Source of the DNA: RBG-16-66-20 sp049651845 | Lineage (GTDB): Bacteria; Pseudomonadota; Gammaproteobacteria; Burkholderiales; SG8-39 | Direction: 5' to 3' | DNA length: 43,640 nucleotides | Assembly (NCBI GenBank): GCA_049651845.1 | Contig: JBASCW010000177.1 | Span: 1 to 43,640 of the forward strand | Shown: one piece after another, positions 6,994-14,219 of the stretch | Numbering within the stretch: the stretch's first letter is position 1 | Layout of the letters: the number at the start of each line of letters is the position of its first letter | Position numbers and translations under genes: made by a program | The notes under the pieces: generated by a model | Seen by the model: the letters and a program-made list of their open reading frames with translations, nothing else | Told to the model about the DNA's origin: nothing | Database searches by the model: none

Positions 6994-8712
6994 TCACCAC
7001 CCGCTGCCGCCGCCCCCGCCACCGCCACCGCCCGAGGAGCCGCCGCCACTGCTGCTCGAGGAGCCGCCGGAACTCGAGCCGCCGCTGGAGCCCGAGCTCG
7101 ACGCCGGCGGCGTCGAGGCCGCGCTGATGGTGTCGCCGATGCCCTCGAGCGCCTGGCCGAAGCCGGCGGGCGAGAAGTCCGGCTGGCCGGGATCTCTCGA
7201 GCTCGAGGAGAAGTACTCCCCCGCCGCCGTCGCGAGCGCGGCCGCGCCGAGCACCCTGGTGAAGGCATCGGCCCAGGTCTTCTCGACGTCGAGCGCCACC
7301 GCGTAGGGCAGGAATTTCGCGAACTCCTCCTTGGTGCGCGGCGGGCGCTTCTGGCGCGCGACGTCGTCCTTCTCGGCGACCGAGAGGTACTGGCGCAGGC
7401 CGTCGATCTCGTCCATCGCCTTGCGCCCCTCGGCCGTGTAGGCGGGCAGCAGCTTGCCGGCGACGATCAGCGCCGCGAGCATGATCGCGCCCGCCGCGAT
7501 CGTGACGATGAGTGCGGCCTCCATCGCGTGCATCACGAACAGCGTGGCCGCGGCGAGCACGAAGCCCATCGCGACCGTGCCGCGGTTGCGCGAGTACATG
7601 CGCGCGCCGACCTCCTTGGCGAGTGCGCCCGCGAGCCCCGCCTGCGCCGTCGCCACCGCCGGGTCGTAGGTCGCGCTGATGCTGACCGGGCCCGTCTCGG
7701 GCACCAGGGCAGCCAGCGGCACGTCGCCCGGCGTGAAGGGCACGGTCTTGCCCGTGCGCTCCAGCTCGTAGGTGCCGCCGTCCTCGCGGATGCGCATGAA
7801 GCCGCGCTGCGCGAGGCCGAGCAGCGCCGCGGTGAAGCAGGTGCCGTCGTACTGCATGCGGTCGATGTAGCGCACGGCGCCGGGCCCGAGGTCCTTGGGC
7901 GCCTCGTAGCGCGGGTACGCGGGCCCGGCGCGCGGGTCGCGCCCGACCTGCGCCCAGCGCCAGTAGAGGAAGGCGAGCACGACGAGCAGGCCCGCCGCGC
8001 CGAACACTTCGCCCAGGTTGTCGTCCAGCCAGCGGTCGAACCTGTCGCGTAGCGTGGGCGGCTGCACCACGCCCTTGGGGAACATGACGACGATGGTCAG
8101 CCCCTCGCCCGCCGCCCGCCTGCGAGTGGTGCGGAAGCTGGCGCCGCCGTTGAGCGCCTCGGCCGTGTAGTCGCGGCCTTTCGCACCGAACGGGCCGGTA
8201 TAGGCCTCGACCTTGATCTGGCTGGCCGGCAGTTGCGGGCTTACGCTCACGTTGGCGGAAATCTCCTCCATGGCAAAGGTCCAGCCGTTGCCGTTCACAT
8301 TCCAGTAGAGCTCGTCGTGCCGGTCGAAGAAGCCCACCTGGAAGCGCGTGCGGTAGGTGATTTCGTAGCTGTGGCGGCGGTGCGCCAGCATTGCGCCGGG
8401 GTCGCCGATGCGCACGCTCGCACCATTGGACTTGCGTTCGACTGAATAGCTCTCGTCGCGGCCGTCGCGCCGCACCGAGACCACCACGAAGGGCACGGCG
8501 ACTCTGCGCCCGAAGCGGTCGGTGTAGTCCGTGGGGAAGTCGCGCAGGATGCCGCGCTTGATCTGCCGCCCTTCGACGTTGACGTCGATGGTCTCGGTGA
8601 CGGTCATCCAGCCGTCGGCGGCGATCCGGATGTCGCTGTGGAAGGAATTGACCTTTTCCTCGGAAAAAACGGCAGACGAAAGCAATGCCAGGACAAGGAC
8701 AAGCCATTTCAC
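6994..8712 (-). CDS. DUF2207 family membrane protein with Gly/Ser-rich tail
   Basis: A 572-residue protein starting at GTG 8712, which overlaps the lemA stop by 4 nt (GTGA). It has a signal peptide (KWLVLVLALLSSAVFS), then a large periplasmic DUF2207 domain (FHSDIRIAADGWMTVTETIDV; YEITYRTRFQVGFFDRHDELYWNV). A transmembrane segment follows near 245-265 (LLVVLAFLYWRW), then a cytoplasmic region, two further helices around 410-450, and a very long Ser/Gly tail ending GGGGGSGW. This is the usual architecture of DUF2207 proteins that neighbour LemA. The low-complexity tail is common in the family and is not a sequencing artefact by itself. Biochemical role unknown; likely an envelope function together with LemA. 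Confidence 0.85.
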   Translation of the reverse strand: MKWLVLVLALLSSAVFSEEKVNSFHSDIRIAADGWMTVTETIDVNVEGRQIKRGILRDFPTDYTDRFGRRVAVPFVVVSVRRDGRDESYSVERKSNGASVRIGDPGAMLAHRRHSYEITYRTRFQVGFFDRHDELYWNVNGNGWTFAMEEISANVSVSPQLPASQIKVEAYTGPFGAKGRDYTAEALNGGASFRTTRRRAAGEGLTIVVMFPKGVVQPPTLRDRFDRWLDDNLGEVFGAAGLLVVLAFLYWRWAQVGRDPRAGPAYPRYEAPKDLGPGAVRYIDRMQYDGTCFTAALLGLAQRGFMRIREDGGTYELERTGKTVPFTPGDVPLAALVPETGPVSISATYDPAVATAQAGLAGALAKEVGARMYSRNRGTVAMGFVLAAATLFVMHAMEAALIVTIAAGAIMLAALIVAGKLLPAYTAEGRKAMDEIDGLRQYLSVAEKDDVARQKRPPRTKEEFAKFLPYAVALDVEKTWADAFTRVLGAAALATAAGEYFSSSSRDPGQPDFSPAGFGQALEGIGDTISAASTPPASSSGSSGGSSSGGSSSSSGGGSSGGGGGGGGGSGW

Positions 8713-9263
8713 AGTTGCACCTTCGCCGGCTCGCGGTCGTCGGTCTCGAAGAACGGCAGCGGCGCGAAGCCGAAGGCGCGCGCGACCAGCACGTGCGGGA
8801 AGGACTCCTGCCGGTCGCGGTACTGCTTCACCGCGCCGTTGTAGAAGCGCCGCGCGTGCTGCAGGTGGTCCTCCACGTCCACCAGCTTCGCGGCGAGGTC
8901 GCGGAAGTTGGCGTCGGCCTTGAGCTGCGGGTAGGCCTCCTGCAGCACGATGAGCTGCTTGAGCTTCGCGCCGAGTTCCCTCTCCGAATCGAAGCGGCCG
9001 GCGTCCACGCCCGGCTTCGCGGCCAGGGCCGCGGCGCGCAGCTCGGCGACGGAGATGAGCAGCGCCTTCTCGTGCGCCGCATAGCCGCGCACGGCCTCGA
9101 CCAGCTGCGGCACCAGGTCGGCGCGGCGCTTCAACTGCACGTCCACGTCGGCAAAGCCCTGGCGCGCGAGGTTGCGGTCGGCGACGAGCCGGTTGTAGAT
9201 CCACACGGCGGCGAGAAACACCGCCCCCAGCGCACCCACCCCGGCCCAGGCTCCCGCGCTCAT
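8709..9263 (-). CDS. lemA: LemA family protein
   Basis: A 184-residue protein with one N-terminal transmembrane helix (AGVGALGAVFLAAVWIYNRLV) followed by a long helical bundle. The family markers are present: YNRLVADRNLARQGFADVDVQLKRRADLVPQLVEAV, then AYPQLKADANFRDL, and RFYNGAVKQYRDRQESFPHVLVARAFGF. LemA proteins are widespread, membrane-anchored with a large soluble domain, and of unclear function. The ATG at 9263 places the membrane helix at the usual distance from the start. It forms a two-gene unit with DUF2207, overlapping by 4 nt, a pairing seen in many bacteria. Confidence 0.92.
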   Translation of the reverse strand: MSAGAWAGVGALGAVFLAAVWIYNRLVADRNLARQGFADVDVQLKRRADLVPQLVEAVRGYAAHEKALLISVAELRAAALAAKPGVDAGRFDSERELGAKLKQLIVLQEAYPQLKADANFRDLAAKLVDVEDHLQHARRFYNGAVKQYRDRQESFPHVLVARAFGFAPLPFFETDDREPAKVQL

Positions 9264-9273
9264 GGCCGGCGGA

Positions 9274-10530
9274 TTATCGGCTGACCCGGTTCCTTCCGCC
9301 ACGCTTGGCGCGATAGAGCGCCTCGTCGGCCGCCTTGAGGATCTGCATGGGGGTGACCCCCTCGCCGCGCGGCTCGGCGGCGCCGATGGAGACGGTCACC
9401 GAGAGCAGCTTCTCCGGCGGCAGCGAGTCGTCGCCGTGCGTTCGGCGCTTCTCGCCCTCGTCCGTCGCCTTGGGCCGGTCCTCGCCGCGCACCGCCATGC
9501 GGTAGGCCTCGACCGAGGCGCGGATCGCCTCCAGGTGCGGCAGCGCGGCGTCCAGCGGCATGTCGGGGAAGAGCACCGTGAACTCCTCGCCGCCGTAGCG
9601 GAAAGCGCGCCCGCCGCCCCCGACCTCGGCCAGGCGCGCGGCGACCAGCTTGAGCACCTGGTCGCCGATGTCGTGGCCGTGCGTGTCGTTGAAGCCCTTG
9701 AAGTGGTCCACGTCGGCCATGGCGATGGTGTAGCGCGGCCCCAGGCCCGCCATCGCCTCGAGCAGAGCGCGCCGCGCGGGCAGCCCCGTGAGCTCGTCGT
9801 TGAAGGCGAGCCGGTGCGACTCCTGCAGCATCGCCACCACCAGGATCGCGCCGGCGGCCGCGGTGAACACGCCGAACGCGGCCTCGTTGCGCTGCCACTC
9901 GCAGGCGACGAAGAAGGCGAGCATCGCGCCCGCGAGGCCCACGCCGAGAGGCGACACGGGCGCGGCCTGCTTGGAATAGTGCGGCGCCCAGGCGCGCCAG
10001 GCCGCCACCCCGATCGCCGCGCCGAAGAGCACGCGCCCCAGCAGCGGCGTCGGCGGCGAGCGCAGCAGCCAGTGCCCGAACATCTCCTGCCAGGCGGCCC
10101 CCGAGAGCGCGGTGCGGCCCGAGGAGGCGATCCAGAGCACGAGCAGGATCTCGCCCGCGAAGATGAACAGCCAGCGGTGGTCGCCGTGGTAGGACACGCC
10201 GCGCTCGGGCAGCGCGAGCGCCACCAGCACGTTCAGCGGCACCAGCACCACCGCGGCGGTGTAGACCGCCTTCGCCGCGAAGCTGTCGGCGCCCAGATCG
10301 AGCGCGAGCCGGTAGCCGAAATAGGCGACCAGCAGCGATGCGGCGGCGACGAACGCGCGCCCGCGGTTGAACCACAGGCTCATGCCCGCGGCCGCGAGCA
10401 GCACGAAGTACGCCCCCGCCTGCTTCAGCCCCGCGAGCGTGGGCGGCAGCCCGGGGCCGATCCAGAGCAGCAGCGCTGCGACGAGGAGGATCGCCACGGG
10501 CGGCAGGGCGGGACGAAGCGCGGGAGACAT
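9274..10530 (-). CDS. Membrane-bound diguanylate cyclase (GGDEF)
   Basis: A 418-residue protein if started at ATG 10530; a GTG at 10542 would add four residues. The first ~230 residues form about eight hydrophobic helices, an integral membrane sensory region with no named domain I recognise. A GGDEF domain follows: FNDELTGLPARRAL, MADVDHFKGFNDTHGHDIGDQVL, and an intact active-site loop RYGGEEF (about residues 312-317). It should make cyclic di-GMP from GTP. There is no RxxD five residues before the loop, so product inhibition through an I-site is not expected. The gene begins 13 nt (ATG) or 1 nt (GTG) after the hepT stop, so it probably belongs to the MNT-HepT transcript. Confidence 0.88.
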   Translation of the reverse strand: MSPALRPALPPVAILLVAALLLWIGPGLPPTLAGLKQAGAYFVLLAAAGMSLWFNRGRAFVAAASLLVAYFGYRLALDLGADSFAAKAVYTAAVVLVPLNVLVALALPERGVSYHGDHRWLFIFAGEILLVLWIASSGRTALSGAAWQEMFGHWLLRSPPTPLLGRVLFGAAIGVAAWRAWAPHYSKQAAPVSPLGVGLAGAMLAFFVACEWQRNEAAFGVFTAAAGAILVVAMLQESHRLAFNDELTGLPARRALLEAMAGLGPRYTIAMADVDHFKGFNDTHGHDIGDQVLKLVAARLAEVGGGGRAFRYGGEEFTVLFPDMPLDAALPHLEAIRASVEAYRMAVRGEDRPKATDEGEKRRTHGDDSLPPEKLLSVTVSIGAAEPRGEGVTPMQILKAADEALYRAKRGGRNRVSR

Positions 10531-10543
10531 GCGGAGGTCCACG

Positions 10544-10882
10544 TCAGCCGAGGATCCGCCTCAGCACTTCGATCAGCCGAGGAATATCTTCACTCGCCGT
10601 CCGAAAAACCTGGAAATGATCGATTTTTCCATACTGGTGCGCGAGCACATTGCGCTGCCCGGCGATCAGGTTCCAGGGAATGTCGGCTGTCGCGGCCTTT
10701 CGCTCCGGCGAGACGTTGCGCGCCGCCTCGCCGACGACCTCCAGCGCGCGCTCCAGGGCCAGGACCCTGAGACGATCCTTGAGGAAGGTCTCGTAGCTCC
10801 GGCTGCCCAGAACCCAGCGGGCTTCCCCGGCGTAAGCGAGCATGTCCAGCAGCAAGGCCCGGTCGCGCCGTTCATCGGCCAT
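10544..10882 (-). CDS. hepT: HepT-like HEPN ribonuclease toxin (DUF86)
   Basis: A 112-residue all-helical HEPN protein with the catalytic RX4HXY motif intact (RNVLAHQY, Arg77, His82, Tyr84). HepT proteins are RNases acting as toxins and are neutralised by the partner MNT nucleotidyltransferase, which in characterised systems AMPylates the motif tyrosine. The partner gene lies directly upstream and overlaps by 11 nt (10872-10882), as usual for these modules. The length is normal. A role in phage defence or plasmid-type maintenance is possible but not shown by the sequence. Confidence 0.9.
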   Translation of the reverse strand: MADERRDRALLLDMLAYAGEARWVLGSRSYETFLKDRLRVLALERALEVVGEAARNVSPERKAATADIPWNLIAGQRNVLAHQYGKIDHFQVFRTASEDIPRLIEVLRRILG

Positions 10883-11537
10883 ACAGCACTTTCAGGTCGC
10901 GCTCGATCGTCTCGCGCCGGTACGGGTTCTCGAGAATTCCGGGGCCCGCGATATGGACCGGCCGGCCGCCGAAAAGAGGGGAAAGCGCTTCCTGCATTTC
11001 CGTGAGGCCCCAGAGCGACGGCCCCTGCTTGGGCTTGAACTCCACGAGCAGATCCACGTCGCTGCCGGGACGCAATTCTCCGCGCGCCGCCGAGCCGAAC
11101 AGCGACATCTTCTTCACGCGGTACTTTCGGCAGATCGCAGCGAGTGGCTTGCGGTCAATCTCCGGCAACTGGCCCGCGGGCTCGACCGTGTATTCGGCTG
11201 CATGCTCGTGCAGCGTGGGCGTGGTTCCCGCCGTCTTGTCGAGCATCGAGGCGAGCTCGCGGAAGATGGGGGAGCCTTCATTGGCGCCGTAAAGGACCTG
11301 GTTACCGCTGCGTGTGGCGACCAGGAGCCCCGCGTCGGCCAGCTGGCGCAGCTCCCGGTGCAGGGAACCCGCCGGAATGCCGGTCAGACGGGCGATCATC
11401 CGAACGTGGAAGCGGTCGCCCGGCCGCAGGTACAGCAGGGACAGCGCGCGATACCGGTACGCCCCGAACAGGAAGTTCGCGAGCGACGGCGGCGCGTCTT
11501 CGGCGGGTGCGATTTCCGTTCTCACTATTGCTACCAT
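10872..11537 (-). CDS. MNT-type nucleotidyltransferase antitoxin fused to an N-terminal winged helix
   Basis: A 221-residue two-domain protein. Residues about 20-90 form a winged helix-turn-helix (FHVRMIARLTGIPAGSLHRELRQLADAGLLVATRSGNQVLY), like ArsR-type regulators. Residues about 125-221 are a minimal nucleotidyltransferase with the GSX10DXD signature: Gly148-Ser149, then Asp160 and Asp162 (SDVDLLVEF). The NTase half is the presumed antitoxin that modifies HepT, and the winged helix would repress the operon. A 14-nt-arm inverted repeat is centred exactly on its start codon. There is no Shine-Dalgarno before the ATG, and an AATAAT sits where a -10 would make a leaderless mRNA. The fusion of DNA-binding and antitoxin roles in one chain is less common than separate MntA. 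Confidence 0.88.
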   Translation of the reverse strand: MVAIVRTEIAPAEDAPPSLANFLFGAYRYRALSLLYLRPGDRFHVRMIARLTGIPAGSLHRELRQLADAGLLVATRSGNQVLYGANEGSPIFRELASMLDKTAGTTPTLHEHAAEYTVEPAGQLPEIDRKPLAAICRKYRVKKMSLFGSAARGELRPGSDVDLLVEFKPKQGPSLWGLTEMQEALSPLFGGRPVHIAGPGILENPYRRETIERDLKVLYGR

Positions 11538-11552
11538 TGTAGCATTATTGAG
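11521..11552. promoter_or_regulatory. Inverted-repeat operator centred on the start codon of the wHTH-MNT antitoxin
   Basis: Two 14-nt arms (11521-11534 and 11539-11552) match at 12 of 14 positions, around a 4-nt centre that contains the ATG (11535-11537 on the minus strand). Each arm contains GTAGCA or a near copy (TGCTAC on the other strand). Immediately upstream on the minus strand is AATAAT, a likely -10 element inside the left half. Binding of the winged-helix protein here would block both transcription and initiation. The site is inferred from symmetry and position. Confidence 0.55.
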
Positions 11553-11591
11553 AACGACCGGCCGGGCTTCAGGTCCCGGGGCGCCCGAGGC

Positions 11592-13892
11592 CTACTGGCC
11601 GAGCCTGTCCGGGCGGAAGCCCACGTCGCAGACGCGGCCGCGCTGGGCGCGCTTGCCGAGGTATTCCGAGAGGTCCTTCTTGCCGATTTCCGCGGTCTTC
11701 TGGGTGCGCTTGAACCCCGACACCGTCAATGAAGAACCATCGGTGACGGCAACCCCGGCCAGCATGACCTTGTTGGGGAGAGCCATGATCTGCACTCCTA
11801 CCCCGCCGTTCGACCGCGTCGGCAGCTCCTCCAGCGGGAACAGCAGCAACCGGGCGTCGGAAGAGAGCGCAGCGACAAAGCCCTTTTCCATGGGTTCTCT
11901 TAGAACGAAAGGCGGTAAAGCTCTGCCCCCCTCAGGAACCGTCATGAAGTCCTTCCCTTGGCGGGTCTTGGAAGCGAGGTCGCCAAGCTTGCACAGGAAG
12001 CCGTTGCCGGCGGTGTTCGCCATGAGCAGCCCCGTATCGGCGGCCCCCAGGCCCATCCAGACGATCTCATCCGAGCCCGAGTTGACGAGCGTGTTCATGG
12101 GCGCGCCGTCGCCGCGGCCCGAGGGCAAGGCGGCCGCGTCCACGCTGAAGGCCTTGCCGCCCGAGGCGAGCACGGTAAGCGTGTCCGTGGTCTTGCACTC
12201 CAGCTCGAGATACCGCTGGTCGCCGTCCTTGAAGTTGACCGAGGCCATGTCGACGCCGTGGCCGCTGCGCGCGCGCACCCAGCCCTTCTTCGACAGGATC
12301 ACTGTGATCGGCTCCTCGAGCACCGTGCGCTCCACCGTAGCGCGCTCCTCGGCCTTGATCAGCGTGCGGCGGGCATCTCCATAGGTTTTTGAATCCTGTT
12401 CCAGTTCCTTGACTACGAGTTTCTTCAAGACCTTTTCATCGCCCAGGATCTCCTTCAAGCCCTTGCGCTCGGCTTCGAGCGTCTTCCTCTCCTCGTTGAG
12501 CTTCACCCCGTCCAGCTTGGTGAGCTGGCCCAGGCGCAGATTGACGATGTCTTCGGCCTGGCGCTCGGAGAACTTGTACTTTTCCTTCAGCTTCTGCTTC
12601 GCTTCGGGCTGGTCTTCGCAGGAGCGGATCAGCTTGATGATCTCGTCGATCTTCACATAGGCCATCAGCCGGCCCATGACGATGTGCAGGCGCTCCTCGC
12701 ACTTGTCGAGGCGGTGCTGCGTGCGCCGGCGCACGGTGTTGACGCGGAACTCGCCCCACTCGCGCAGCACCGTGACGATGTCCTTGGTGTCGGGCAGCCC
12801 GTCCAGGCCGATCCAGGTGAAATTCACCGGGTAGCGGGTCTCGAGCGAGGTGTGCACCATGAGCGTGGCCATCAGCCCCTTCTCGTCCTGGCGCGAGGAG
12901 CGCGGCTCGATGACGAGGCGCAGCTTGGACTTGCGGTCGGACTCGTCGCGCACCGTCTCGACCTGGTCGAGGATGAACTGCTTGAAGCGCTTCTGCTCCT
13001 GCGAGACCTCCTTCTTGTTGCCCGAGGGCTTCGGGTTGGCGATCGCCTCGATCTCCTCCATCACCTGGCGCACCGAGACGCCGTGCGGCAGCTCGGTGAC
13101 CACGATGCGCCACTGGCCGCGCGCGAGCGGCTCCTTCTCCCACTTGGCGCGCAGCACCAGCGAGCCGCGCCCGGTCTCGTAGGCTTCCCTGATCTCGGCC
13201 TTGGGCGAGATGATCTGGCCGCCGCCCGGAAAGTCCGGTCCCGGCAGGATCTCGAGGATCTCGCTCACCTTCGCGCGCGGGTGCTTGATGACGTGCGCGG
13301 CGGCCTCGGCCACCTCCCTCAGGTTGTGCGAGGGGATGCGCGTGGAGAAGCCGACCGGGATGCCGAACGAGCCGTTCAGCAGGCCGAAGGGCAGGCGCGC
13401 GGGCAGCAGCACCGGCTCGTCGAATTTGCCGTCGTAGTTCCTCGCGAAATCTACTGTTCCCTCATGTATCTCGCTCAACAGCAGTTCTGAAATCCTTGAA
13501 AGTTTTGCTTCGGTATACCGATACGCCGCCGCGGAGTCGCCATCCCGGCTACCGAAATTTCCCTGTCCGTCGATGAGCGGGTAGCGCATCGAGAAGGGCT
13601 GCGCCATGTGCACCATCGCTTCATACGTCGAGGTGTCGCCGTGCGGGTGGTACTTGCCGAGCACTTCGCCGACGTAGCGGGCGCATTTCACGTAGCCGGG
13701 CGCGTTCGCATCGCCCATGGCGTACAGGATTCTTCTCTGCACGGGCTTGAGGCCATCCGCAATCTCGGGCAGCGCGCGCGCCTTGACCGTGGAGACCGCG
13801 TAGCCGAGGTAGGCCTGCGAGGCGTGCCGCTCGATCGGCGCCGCGTCGTCGCCGTTCTCGTTCACGAACAGGTCGCCGGTTCTGTCGTCCAT
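11592..13892 (-). CDS. parC: DNA topoisomerase IV subunit A
   Basis: A 766-residue type IIA topoisomerase A subunit. The breakage-reunion domain begins with SQAYLGYAVSTVKARALPEIADGLKPVQRRILYAM. The active-site tyrosine is Tyr126 in AAAYRYTEAKLS. The quinolone-determining region reads HPHGDTSTYEAM, so a threonine (Thr87) stands where E. coli has Ser80, and the Glu84 equivalent is kept. The C-terminal half is the beta-pinwheel domain of ParC type rather than the longer GyrA type, with no GyrA box. With ParE it decatenates chromosomes. It is 3 nt downstream of a 78-aa ORF and shares a transcript with parE, which is interrupted by repeat copy 4. Confidence 0.95.
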   Translation of the reverse strand: MDDRTGDLFVNENGDDAAPIERHASQAYLGYAVSTVKARALPEIADGLKPVQRRILYAMGDANAPGYVKCARYVGEVLGKYHPHGDTSTYEAMVHMAQPFSMRYPLIDGQGNFGSRDGDSAAAYRYTEAKLSRISELLLSEIHEGTVDFARNYDGKFDEPVLLPARLPFGLLNGSFGIPVGFSTRIPSHNLREVAEAAAHVIKHPRAKVSEILEILPGPDFPGGGQIISPKAEIREAYETGRGSLVLRAKWEKEPLARGQWRIVVTELPHGVSVRQVMEEIEAIANPKPSGNKKEVSQEQKRFKQFILDQVETVRDESDRKSKLRLVIEPRSSRQDEKGLMATLMVHTSLETRYPVNFTWIGLDGLPDTKDIVTVLREWGEFRVNTVRRRTQHRLDKCEERLHIVMGRLMAYVKIDEIIKLIRSCEDQPEAKQKLKEKYKFSERQAEDIVNLRLGQLTKLDGVKLNEERKTLEAERKGLKEILGDEKVLKKLVVKELEQDSKTYGDARRTLIKAEERATVERTVLEEPITVILSKKGWVRARSGHGVDMASVNFKDGDQRYLELECKTTDTLTVLASGGKAFSVDAAALPSGRGDGAPMNTLVNSGSDEIVWMGLGAADTGLLMANTAGNGFLCKLGDLASKTRQGKDFMTVPEGGRALPPFVLREPMEKGFVAALSSDARLLLFPLEELPTRSNGGVGVQIMALPNKVMLAGVAVTDGSSLTVSGFKRTQKTAEIGKKDLSEYLGKRAQRGRVCDVGFRPDRLGQ

Positions 13893-13895
13893 GGT

Positions 13896-14132
13896 CTATT
13901 GCCCGAAAAGGTCGAGTTGCTTGTCGGCCATCGCCACCGCGGCTTCCACCGCGCGCTTGGCCTTTTCCAGGTCGTCGCCGCCGCCCGCGCGGCCGGCCGC
14001 TTCCCAGGTGTACCTGTATTGCGCGTTCCTGGCCGTGTGCCGCGTCACCTTGCCGAGCTTCTGCTTGCCCAGCCAGTAGACGTGGCCGTTGTAGCCCGGC
14101 TCCCAGACTGCCTTCTTGATTTTCTTAGCCAT
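13896..14132 (-). CDS. Small basic hypothetical protein between parE and parC
   Basis: A 78-residue protein starting MAKKIKKAVWEPGYNGHVYW. It has a basic N-terminus, several aromatic residues, a Gly/Arg stretch (AAGRAGGGDD) and a helical end (LEKAKRAVEAAVAMADKQLDLFG). I do not recognise a family. Start at ATG 14132: the frame further upstream only translates the repeat. The start codon directly abuts repeat copy 4 with no Shine-Dalgarno. The stop is 3 nt before the parC start. Position in a topoisomerase IV operon and its charge make a DNA- or topoisomerase-associated role worth testing, but nothing in the sequence proves it. Confidence 0.65.
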   Translation of the reverse strand: MAKKIKKAVWEPGYNGHVYWLGKQKLGKVTRHTARNAQYRYTWEAAGRAGGGDDLEKAKRAVEAAVAMADKQLDLFGQ

Positions 14133-14134
14133 CG

Positions 14135-14217
14135 AAAAAGGGGGTCGGAGTAACTTTTCCGGAGAGATCTCCGGTCCGCTCAACAGCCCCTGGAAAAGTT
14201 ACTCCGACCCCCTTTTT
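14135..14217. repeat. 83-bp inverted-repeat element, copy 4 (REP-like), inside the parE-parC operon
   Basis: Arms 14135-14160 and 14192-14217 pair perfectly; with two extra bases on each side (CG/CG) the symmetry spans 14133-14219. The left arm has GTAACTTTTCC instead of GTAACATTTCC, and the right arm carries the compensating change. The centre contains CCGGAGA-ga-TCTCCGG beside the left arm. It exactly fills the 87 bp between the parE stop codon (14220) and the start codon at 14132. Confidence 0.9.
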
Positions 14218-14219
14218 CG

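Noticed and set aside
6994..7130. Gly/Ser-rich end of the DUF2207 gene as a sequencing or frameshift artefact
   Set aside because: The frame stays open to a stop with varied codons, and such tails are common in this family.
13610..13640. Quinolone-resistance mutation in ParC (Thr87 at the Ser80 position)
   Set aside because: Threonine is a plausible natural residue at this site in other lineages, and nothing indicates a recent change.
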